A stretch of 5,567 nucleotides of DNA from Armatimonadota bacterium (GTDB taxonomy: Bacteria > Armatimonadota > UBA10988 > DTZQ01), in assembly GCA_012961305.1 (NCBI GenBank), contig DTZQ01000200.1, forward strand, positions 1-5,567. Reading direction: 5' to 3'. How positions within the stretch are numbered: the stretch's first letter is position 1; each line of letters opens with the position of its first letter. Below, piece after piece: positions 1 to 5,545 of this stretch. A program made the position numbers and the translations under genes. The notes under the pieces were generated by a model. The model worked only from the letters and a program-made list of their open reading frames with translations, had not been told where the DNA came from and searched no databases.

Positions 1-93
1 CATTCTGGTCAATCAGGTTGAACCGGCTGAGTAGTTACAATTTAACCTTGTCGAGTAATTGCTGGCCGCCATAGGCCATATTTCCCCTCCCGA
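1..93. other. Leader region with no supported gene
   Basis: I find no supportable gene here. One plus-strand frame is open from base 2 to a TAG at 32-34 and could be the last ten codons of an upstream gene (ending ...VEPAE). Another frame is open from base 3 to a TAG at 72-74. Neither is long enough to identify. A small inverted repeat, TGGCC (63-67) and GGCCA (74-78), has a 6-base loop, and GAGTAGTT (29-36) recurs as GAGTAATT (53-60). The terminator-like hairpin just downstream fits an upstream plus-strand gene ending near here. Confidence 0.35.
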
Positions 94-123
94 GGCCGGG
101 CTAAACCCGGTCATTTGTTTTAA
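94..123 (+). terminator. Probable rho-independent terminator of an upstream gene
   Basis: Bases 94-100 pair with 106-112 around a 5-base CTAAA loop. The core is five GC pairs (CCGGG with CCCGG), extended by one G-T wobble and one G-C pair. A T-rich stretch, ATTTGTTTTAA, follows directly at 113-123. A GC-rich stem plus a broken T run is the intrinsic-terminator pattern. It would insulate the kinase promoter from upstream transcription. The T run is interrupted by one G, so efficiency is uncertain. The stem could instead be a repetitive palindromic element, since it resembles the GGCTTTAGCC hairpin at 3135-3144. Confidence 0.55.
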
Positions 124-154
124 CCCAGGCCTGGTTTGTGGTATAATATACAAT
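119..154 (+). promoter_or_regulatory. Extended -10 promoter for the first kinase gene
   Basis: A perfect TATAAT lies at 142-147, preceded by TGG at 139-141, which gives an extended -10 (TGnTATAAT). The best -35 at 17-bp spacing is TTTAAC (119-124), a poor match to TTGACA, as expected where an extended -10 compensates. Transcription would begin near 154, leaving a leader of about 25 bases containing the ribosome binding site. This is a housekeeping-sigma type promoter. It supports starting the kinase at 179 rather than at the in-frame TTG at 59. Confidence 0.7.
122..137. promoter_or_regulatory. Palindrome in promoter spacer, candidate operator
   Basis: CCAGGCCTGG at 125-134 is a perfect 10-bp palindrome. 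It extends to 16 bp (122-137) with only the 124/135 pair mismatched (AAcCCAGGCCTGGtTT). It fills the spacer between the weak -35 and the extended -10, where a bound dimeric regulator would block RNA polymerase. No regulator gene is in the window, so the operator role is inferred from position and symmetry only. Confidence 0.4.
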
Positions 155-159
155 AGGAA

Positions 160-171
160 GGGAGGAAGGAG
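160..171 (+). promoter_or_regulatory. Ribosome binding site that fixes the kinase start
   Basis: The purine run GGGAGGAAGGAG contains two Shine-Dalgarno-like cores. The GGAG at 168-171 leaves 7 bases to the ATG at 179, which is ideal spacing. The GGAGG at 161-165 leaves 13. This decides the start of the first kinase at 179. Confidence 0.75.
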
Positions 172-178
172 AAGGGTC

Positions 179-2737
179 ATGGAGGAGGCCAAGGCCAAGG
201 TTATCCAGTTGATGCGAGCCTACTGCTCCCAAATGGAGGCTGAAGCGGTGGCGGAAATTCAAAGGCCTTCCGCTCAGTATCGGGCCTTTTTCGCCACGCC
301 AGAGGGACAGGCTCGGATAAAGGAGTACACCGACCGGACGTTGCGGGCGTATGTGGAGGGGGAAACGGAAGAATATTTAGCCTATGAACGGGAACGAGGC
401 TATGAGCGGGCCCAGCAGGGCTTTGCCCTTCCCGAAGTTCTAATGGTTCCCGCTACGGCCGCCCGCATCCTGTGGAAAACCTTGGCCCCTCATTGCTTGG
501 ACGACCCCCAGATGATGGCCGCGTTAGAAGAGGCCATGCTGCTTTTCTCCCACAGCCAGGTCGCTCATACCGAGGGCTATCTGCGCTTCCAGGAGGAAGT
601 GCTGCGGGAACAGGAGGCTCAAGTCCGGCGGCAGGCCGAAAGGTTGGCCATCCTCAGCGAAATTGGCCGGGCGGTCAGCAAAACCCTGGAACTGCCCCAA
701 TTGTACCGGGTTATCTACGAACAAATCCGCCGGGTCATGGATGTCGAGGCCTTCTACGTAGCCCTGTACCATGAAGAGGGAGACCTGTTGGAGGGGCAGT
801 TGCTCATTGACCAGGGGCGGGAATATGAGATGGGCTGTATGCCCCTGGAGGAAACGGTCCTGGCCCGGACGGCCATCCGGGAACGGCGACCGGTGGTGAT
901 ACACCGCACCGCCGAGGAATTGGCCTCCGGCCAGCCGCGGGTGCGCACCATTCCCTCTGGCGATACCAGTCGCCTCTCGGCTTCCCTTACGGTAGTGCCC
1001 CTGTTGCACGGCGAGCAAGTGTTGGGGGTGATTTCGGTACAAAGTTATCGTCTAAATGCCTACCCCAAGGAGCATGTGGATTTGCTGATGGCTATCAGCG
1101 GGCAGGTGGCGGTGGCCCTCGAAAATGCCCGGCTTTACACCCAGACCAAGCACAAGGCCGCCGCCCTGACCGCGGTAGAGGAAGTGGCTCGCCGCCTGGC
1201 CCAGAAGACGGACCCCCAAGCCCTGTTCGCGGTTATTCTGACGGAATTGGGGCAACTGATTGAGTTCCCCCGGGGTGCAGTTTACCTCTACGATGAGGAG
1301 CGACAGCAGGTCAAGATGGTAGCCTCTAAGGGCGTGGAAGAGGAAGAGAAGGCGTTGGCCGAGCGTACCGCCCTGGCCCGGCATCACGGCTGGGTCATTC
1401 GCCATCGCCAACCCCTGCTCTCCCGCGATGCCCGCAATGACCCGCGCTTGAAGTATGAGGTCGGAATAAAGCAACCAGGTTCCCTGCTGTGTGTGCCCAT
1501 CCTCTACGAAAAGCGCTGTTTGGGAGAGATAGTCATTGTGGACTACCAACCCAACGCCTTCGACGAGGAAGATTTAGCCCTGGTGATGGCCTTTGCCGAC
1601 CATGCGGCGGTAGCCATTGAAAATGCCCGCCTCTTCCAAGCAGTGGTACAGGCTAAGAAGGAGTGGGAACGAACTTTTGATTCCTTGAGTGACGGGGTGT
1701 TAATCAGAAACCCCGATTTCACTTTGCGGCGGGTCAACACCGCCGGGGCAGCCTTGGTCGGGAAAACCCCGGAGGAATTGGTGGGGCAGAAATTTTGTTG
1801 GTGGCACGGCAGCGAAAACCCCTGTGTGGACTGTCCGGTGGAGAAGGCCCTGCGCACCAAAGCCCCGACCAGCGCGGAGTTAGAGGACTCGCGCCTGCTC
1901 CGTACCTTCCACGTTTCGGCCTTTCCCATCTTGGACGAACAAGGCGAAATCCTCAGCATCATCGAATATATCCGCGATGTTACGGAGGCCAAACAGGCCC
2001 AAGCCCAACTGCTACAAGCAGGCAGGATGGCCGGAGTAGGGGAACTGGCGGCAGGCATTGCCCACAACTTCAACAACGTGCTGATGGGGGCCGACGGGAT
2101 GATTCAACTGCTGCTCCTGCAGGCGGATAAACATCGTCTCTCAGCGAAAGTAGTGCAGGACTTACAGCGGGTTCACCAAGAACTACAGCGGGGCGCGGAC
2201 ATCGTGAAACGCCTGCTGAAGTTCGCTCGGGGTGCGCCGCAGATTATCGTGCCCGTCCAAATAGCGGAGGCCATTGAGGAGGTCATAGCCCTGTGTGGAG
2301 TGCATCCCGCCAGCCGGGGGGTGAGTTTGTACCGGGAGGTGCCGCCCGGCTTGCCCCTGGTGCGCGCCGACGCGGCCCAACTGCGGGAAGTCCTTACTAA
2401 TCTCGTGGTCAATGCCCTCCAGGCCAGCAGTGAGGGGGATAGAGTGAGCATTAAAGCGAGTCTAACCCCCGACGGAGAAAAGGTGGAAATTAAGGTGGAA
2501 GATACGGGCTGTGGCATTCCAGCCGAAGACCTGCCCAAAATTTTCGACCCCTTCTTCAGCCGGCGACGGGACGAAGTAAAAGGCACGGGCTTGGGCCTCC
2601 CCCTTTCCCTGCGAATGGTCAAGGACATGGGCGGGCAATTGGAGGTGGAAAGCAAAGTAAACGTGGGAACTACCGTGACCCTTACCCTTCCCCTCTGGCA
2701 GAACGAGGCCAAGGGAGAAGGCAGCGGTGAGACGTGA
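179..2737 (+). CDS. Soluble multi-sensor histidine kinase (RsbRD_N-like, GAF, GAF, PAS, HisKA, HATPase)
   Basis: This is an 852-residue sensor kinase that autophosphorylates a histidine and passes the phosphate to a receiver. No signal peptide or membrane segment is visible, so it should be cytoplasmic. Domains in order: an all-helical N-terminal region (about 1-145) resembling the RsbRD_N domain, with the typical ERGYERAQQGFALPEVL stretch; GAF 1 (about 155-318); GAF 2 (about 326-485); PAS (about 492-602) with a C540, C549, C552 cluster; HisKA (about 614-682) with phospho-acceptor H629 in GIAHNFNNVL; and HATPase (about 730-840) with N-box N745, G1 box DTGCG (775-779), F box FDPFF and G2 box GTGLG (802-806). 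The residue after the histidine is N630 rather than the usual Glu or Asp. The start at 179 is chosen from the promoter and ribosome binding site. An in-frame TTG at 59 lies upstream of the terminator and promoter and is unlikely. The stop overlaps the start of the receiver gene, indicating co-translation. Function is secure at family level; the signal is unknown. Confidence 0.93.
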   Translation: MEEAKAKVIQLMRAYCSQMEAEAVAEIQRPSAQYRAFFATPEGQARIKEYTDRTLRAYVEGETEEYLAYERERGYERAQQGFALPEVLMVPATAARILWKTLAPHCLDDPQMMAALEEAMLLFSHSQVAHTEGYLRFQEEVLREQEAQVRRQAERLAILSEIGRAVSKTLELPQLYRVIYEQIRRVMDVEAFYVALYHEEGDLLEGQLLIDQGREYEMGCMPLEETVLARTAIRERRPVVIHRTAEELASGQPRVRTIPSGDTSRLSASLTVVPLLHGEQVLGVISVQSYRLNAYPKEHVDLLMAISGQVAVALENARLYTQTKHKAAALTAVEEVARRLAQKTDPQALFAVILTELGQLIEFPRGAVYLYDEERQQVKMVASKGVEEEEKALAERTALARHHGWVIRHRQPLLSRDARNDPRLKYEVGIKQPGSLLCVPILYEKRCLGEIVIVDYQPNAFDEEDLALVMAFADHAAVAIENARLFQAVVQAKKEWERTFDSLSDGVLIRNPDFTLRRVNTAGAALVGKTPEELVGQKFCWWHGSENPCVDCPVEKALRTKAPTSAELEDSRLLRTFHVSAFPILDEQGEILSIIEYIRDVTEAKQAQAQLLQAGRMAGVGELAAGIAHNFNNVLMGADGMIQLLLLQADKHRLSAKVVQDLQRVHQELQRGADIVKRLLKFARGAPQIIVPVQIAEAIEEVIALCGVHPASRGVSLYREVPPGLPLVRADAAQLREVLTNLVVNALQASSEGDRVSIKASLTPDGEKVEIKVEDTGCGIPAEDLPKIFDPFFSRRRDEVKGTGLGLPLSLRMVKDMGGQLEVESKVNVGTTVTLTLPLWQNEAKGEGSGET

Positions 2738-3114
2738 GCAGCAGCGAAACCATGAGCCGAACTGTACTCATCGTAGATGACGAACCGGTAGTGCGAGAAG
2801 TGCTTCAGCGCTACTTGGAAGCCGCTGGCTATGAAACGGCCCTGGCGGAGGATGGTGAAGTGGCCCTGGCCAAAATCCAGGCCCAAACTCGGCCTTTTGA
2901 CGTGATTCTGTTGGATTTGGTAATGCCGAAACTGGGAGGGAAAGCGGTGCTGCGCACCCTGCAAGAGTGGAATTATTCCGCTCGCTGTGTCATTCTGACC
3001 GGCTTGTTGGACCCGGAGGAGGAAAAAGAACTGCAACGGTTGGGCGCCAGAGCCTTTTTGCACAAGCCTTGTACCTTGTCGGACTTGTTGGCAGCAATAA
3101 ACCCCTCCTCGTAG
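2734..3114 (+). CDS. Stand-alone receiver-domain response regulator (CheY-like)
   Basis: This 126-residue protein is a single receiver domain with no output domain. The active site is complete: the acidic pair D15-D16 in VLIVDDEP, phospho-acceptor D61 in LLDLVMP, T89 in ILTG, and K111-P112 in HKP. The GTG start at 2734 overlaps the kinase stop (GTGA), suggesting translational coupling and that the upstream kinase is its phosphodonor. An ATG at 2752 would give a 120-residue protein starting MSRTVLIVDDE, which is the more usual receiver length. Neither start has a strong ribosome binding site, so the start is uncertain by six codons. With no DNA-binding domain, it must act by protein contact or as a phosphorelay intermediate, possibly toward the second kinase downstream. 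Confidence 0.92.
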   Translation: MSSSETMSRTVLIVDDEPVVREVLQRYLEAAGYETALAEDGEVALAKIQAQTRPFDVILLDLVMPKLGGKAVLRTLQEWNYSARCVILTGLLDPEEEKELQRLGARAFLHKPCTLSDLLAAINPSS

Positions 3115-3115
3115 G

Positions 3116-3163
3116 GGCATCCTCGCGGAGCCCAGGCTTTAGCCAGTCAGGAGGCAGGATGCC
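3116..3163. repeat. Symmetric inverted repeat (REP-like) between receiver and second kinase
   Basis: GGCATCCT (3116-3123) and AGGATGCC (3156-3163) form a perfect 8-bp inverted repeat. An inner hairpin, GGC-TTTA-GCC (3135-3144), shares exactly the same centre (3139.5), so the whole 48 bases is one imperfect palindrome that could form a hairpin or cruciform. No T run follows, so it is not a standard terminator. It could be a repetitive extragenic palindrome, an mRNA-stability stem or an attenuator between the receiver and second kinase genes. The rest of the 111-base gap holds a weaker 5-bp stem (CCACC 3172-3176, GGTGG 3190-3194) and no promoter I can recognise. Confidence 0.55.
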
Positions 3164-3213
3164 ACCGTCCCCCACCGCGATGCATTCAGGGTGGAGAGGG
3201 GTTTGAGCGCAAA

Positions 3214-3220
3214 GAAAGGA
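3214..3220 (+). promoter_or_regulatory. Ribosome binding site of second kinase
   Basis: GAAAGGA ends 5 bases before the ATG at 3226. It supports this start, which places the first receiver strand immediately after a five-residue N-terminus. Confidence 0.6.
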
Positions 3221-3225
3221 AAACC

Positions 3226-4767
3226 ATGCCTGGGGAGAAAATACTGGTCGTAGACGATGAAGAACTGGTCCGCACCGCTTGTGTGGGCATGTTGGAGGGC
3301 TTGGGCTATCAAGCCGTGGCTGTTGCCAGCGGGGAGGAGGCCCTCGCTTTAGCCCGTCAGCAGAAGTTCGACCTGGCCCTTCTGGACAACATAATGCCGG
3401 GCCTGAGCGGTTTGGAGACCTTCACCGCCCTGCAGGAACTGGACGACGAAATTGTGGGGGTGATGATAACCGGCTACGGCACCTTAGAGGTAGCCATTGA
3501 GGCCATCCAGCGTGGTTTCGCCGGTTTCCTGTTGAAACCTTTGGACGAGGTGGCCCGATTACAGGCGGTAGTGGAGCAGGCCCTGGCCCGCCGCCGGCTG
3601 ATGGTGGAGAATGCCCGGCTGCGCGCCCTGGCTTCCCTGAACCAGGCAGGGGAGCAAATCATCGCCACTACCGACCTGGGGGAACTGCTGGAACTGGCCC
3701 TGCGCATTGCCCTGCGCGAAGTAGAGGCCGAAGCCGGTTCCCTCATGCTGGTAGACCCGGAACGGAGGGAACTGACCATCAAAGCCAGCGTGGGCCTGAG
3801 CCCAGAAGTAGTGGCTACGGCCCGAGTGCCTCTGGGTCAACCCATTGCCGGCTGCGTAGCCACCATCCCCCGCGCCGTTTGCCTCCAGCCGGATTCGCCG
3901 GACTATGAGCGGTTCGCCGCACACTGCCAGCGGGAGGAAATTGCGGCGGCGCTGAACGTGCGCCTCTTTGTCGGCCGGGGGGTCATCGGGGTACTCAACC
4001 TTAACAAACTTCGGGCCGGGACTCGCTTCTCCAGCGCCGATGCCGAATTGGTAGTGGCCCTGGCGCGCCTGGTCGCCGCCGCCATTGAACGCCTGCAGGG
4101 GGAGGAGGAAAAATCCCGTCAGGAACGCTTGGCCAGCATTGGGCGCGCGGCCAGTTCCATCATGCACGACTTGCGCGGGCCCCTCACCGCCATCTTAGGC
4201 GCGGCCGAGTTGATTGCGGAACATGCTCCCCACACCACCCGCTACACCGACATCATTCAGGCTGAAGTGGACCGGGCTACGGACATGGCCAATGAACTGC
4301 TCCTGTACGCCCGGGGCACCACCGACCTGCAACCGGCCCGGCACTCGGCGGGAGAGTTCCTGCAGGAGACCGCCGCTTTCCTGCAGCGGGAACTGGAGGG
4401 CACTAATATTGAGTTGGAAACTGTCCTGGAGTTTACCGGAGAGGTGAGTATGGATGCCCGGAAAATCCAGCGGGCCCTGTTCAACCTGACCAGCAACGCT
4501 CAAGAGGCCATGCCCCACGGCGGCACGCTGACCTTAGGTGCTCGGCAGGTGGAGAAATGGGTGGAGTTCTACGTGCGGGATACTGGCTATGGCATGTCGC
4601 CGGAAGTGCGGGAGCGGTGCTTTGAGCCCTTCTTTTCCACCAAACTACATGGCACGGGCCTGGGCTTGGCCATTGTACAGGGCATCGTCGCCGCCCACGG
4701 AGGGGAGGTGCAGGTGGAAAGTGAGGAGGGGATGGGAACGACCTTTACTTTGCGCCTGCCATTGTAA
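3226..4767 (+). CDS. Receiver-first hybrid histidine kinase (REC, GAF, HisKA, HATPase)
   Basis: This 513-residue soluble kinase has a receiver at its N-terminus (about 4-122). D10-D11, phospho-acceptor D54 (LLDNIMP), T82 (ITGYG) and K104-P105 are all present. A GAF domain follows (about 135-290). The HisKA helix pair has H314 in IMHDLRGPLTAI. The HATPase (about 408-513) has N-box N424 (NLTSNAQEA), G1 box DTGYG (452-456), F box FEPFFST and G2 box GTGLG (476-480). There are no membrane segments. In this layout phosphorylation of the front receiver is expected to switch the kinase behind it, so the protein can receive phosphate from another kinase, plausibly the one encoded upstream, and relay or modulate signalling. 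The residue four after the histidine is G318, not the Thr or Asn usual for phosphatase activity. The gene lies 111 bases after the receiver gene in the same direction and may share its transcript. No DNA-binding output is present. Confidence 0.93.
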   Translation: MPGEKILVVDDEELVRTACVGMLEGLGYQAVAVASGEEALALARQQKFDLALLDNIMPGLSGLETFTALQELDDEIVGVMITGYGTLEVAIEAIQRGFAGFLLKPLDEVARLQAVVEQALARRRLMVENARLRALASLNQAGEQIIATTDLGELLELALRIALREVEAEAGSLMLVDPERRELTIKASVGLSPEVVATARVPLGQPIAGCVATIPRAVCLQPDSPDYERFAAHCQREEIAAALNVRLFVGRGVIGVLNLNKLRAGTRFSSADAELVVALARLVAAAIERLQGEEEKSRQERLASIGRAASSIMHDLRGPLTAILGAAELIAEHAPHTTRYTDIIQAEVDRATDMANELLLYARGTTDLQPARHSAGEFLQETAAFLQRELEGTNIELETVLEFTGEVSMDARKIQRALFNLTSNAQEAMPHGGTLTLGARQVEKWVEFYVRDTGYGMSPEVRERCFEPFFSTKLHGTGLGLAIVQGIVAAHGGEVQVESEEGMGTTFTLRLPL

Positions 4768-4792
4768 TATTAACTCCCGTCCTCAGGCAGGC
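4754..4792. repeat. Inverted repeat between convergent gene ends
   Basis: GCCTGCC (4754-4760) and GGCAGGC (4786-4792) are perfect 7-bp inverted arms around a 25-base AT-richer interval. The left arm lies in the last codons of the second kinase and the right arm reaches the stop codon of the minus-strand gene. The position suits a bidirectional termination or mRNA 3'-end structure for two convergent genes. The loop is long and there is no clear T run, so this is tentative. Confidence 0.3.
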
Positions 4793-5466
4793 TATCCCTC
4801 TAACTCCTCCAGCATCGGCACCAGTTTGTACTTGCGCTGATGACGCTCCAGCAGAGCCTCCAGGTAGGTCCGCCACTCTTCCTCGCGGCCGGCTGCCTGG
4901 TAGGCGGCCTTTGCTTTCCCCAGCCAGCGCACGGCGTGGTGGTAGTACCGCGCCTGCCCCTGGTCCATGATGGGCTCGGCCTGACGGCGACAGACGGAGA
5001 TGACCCACTCAGGATGGCTCTCCAGGGCTGCGTCCACTACGCGCCCAATCAGTTGATAGTTCCCACTCCCCTCAAGCGCAGCGATGGCGTCTTCGATGAG
5101 GCCTTCGTGGAGGAAGATGTCCACCGACCCTTCCCGGTAATACAACTTGGTTTGGCGCAGGTGGTTCAGCAACTCCGCGCGCAGGTCTGGCCAGCGGTCT
5201 CCGGCCAGTTCCTGCAACCTCAGGTAAGCGCTGAGTTCGGGGTGCTCCCGAAAGGCTATTTGGGCGGCTTCCAACGCCAGTTCCATTTTGCCCAGTCCGC
5301 TGGCCAGGTCACGCATCCAGGTTGCCAGGGAGTTTTTGGCTCCTTCCAAGGTCAAGCCATGTTTCGCAACGCGCAGGGCGGCCTCGCTCTCACCGTGTTC
5401 CTGCAGGGCTTGGGCCAAGACCAGAGCCTCCCCCGGCGCACTTAGGTACTGTAACCCTTCTTCCAC
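4792..5466 (-). CDS. C-terminal part of a SWIM zinc-finger-family protein, probably 5'-truncated
   Basis: From a GTG at 5466 the frame encodes 224 residues of helical, TPR-like sequence. It ends with a block I recognise from the C-terminus of bacterial SWIM zinc finger family proteins: SHPEWVISVCRRQAEPIMD, then YYHHAVRWLGKAKAAY, then a basic RKYKLVPMLEEL tail. Full-length members are, from memory, roughly 450-650 residues with an N-terminal SWIM motif (CxCx(n)CxH), which is absent here. An in-frame TAA lies at 5488-5490, only seven codons before the GTG, so the frame cannot continue upstream. None of the three minus-strand frames beyond it stays open to the window edge. The GTG has a modest AGGA four bases upstream, so a short protein could still be made. 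The gene converges on the second kinase with 24 bases between stops and is probably unrelated to it. Its function is unknown. It may be a pseudogene cut by a rearrangement near 5490, or a stand-alone C-terminal homologue. Confidence 0.7.
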   Translation of the reverse strand: MEEGLQYLSAPGEALVLAQALQEHGESEAALRVAKHGLTLEGAKNSLATWMRDLASGLGKMELALEAAQIAFREHPELSAYLRLQELAGDRWPDLRAELLNHLRQTKLYYREGSVDIFLHEGLIEDAIAALEGSGNYQLIGRVVDAALESHPEWVISVCRRQAEPIMDQGQARYYHHAVRWLGKAKAAYQAAGREEEWRTYLEALLERHQRKYKLVPMLEELEG

Positions 5467-5502
5467 CGCTTCCTGTGCTCTCCCCGGTTAAGTGAGAGCG
5501 AA

Positions 5503-5545
5503 TATCACCATCGCCTATCTATCTTCCGCGGAAAAGATGGTGATA
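5503..5545. repeat. 10-bp perfect inverted repeat enclosing a second palindrome
   Basis: TATCACCATC (5503-5512) and GATGGTGATA (5536-5545) are perfect inverted arms separated by 23 bases. Inside them, TTCCGCGGAA (5524-5533) is a perfect 10-bp palindrome, slightly off-centre. The structure sits directly beyond the apparent 5' break of the SWIM-family gene, in the final 77 bases where I see no gene. Candidates are a mobile-element end, a MITE fragment or a regulator-binding site. The window ends too soon to decide. Confidence 0.5.

Noticed and set aside
1..74. C-terminal coding tail of an upstream gene
   Set aside because: Two different frames are open from the window edge (stops at 32-34 and 72-74), and neither short peptide can be assigned, so no coding feature is claimed.
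59..178. Forty-codon N-terminal extension of kinase 1 from a TTG at 59
   Set aside because: It would place the terminator-like hairpin, the extended -10 promoter and the ribosome binding site inside coding sequence. The extension has no domain character, and the ATG at 179 has ideal ribosome binding site spacing.
1543..2076. 177-codon open frame on the minus strand
   Set aside because: It is antisense to the PAS and H-box region of kinase 1 and its composition is that of a shadow frame.
2173..3120. 315-codon open frame on the minus strand
   Set aside because: It lies opposite the kinase 1 ATPase domain and the receiver gene, both of which have clear catalytic motifs. The translation is low-complexity Ser/Arg/Pro-rich and matches no family I know.
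4840..5445. 201-codon open frame on the plus strand
   Set aside because: It is opposite the minus-strand SWIM-family C-terminal gene, whose translation is recognisable. The plus-strand translation is not.
23..5493. Similar 10-mers CCGGCTGAGT (23-32) and CCGGTTAAGT (5484-5493) flanking the locus as possible direct repeats of a mobile unit
   Set aside because: Only 8 of 10 bases match, and there is no integrase, transposase or extended homology. A match this short is expected by chance.
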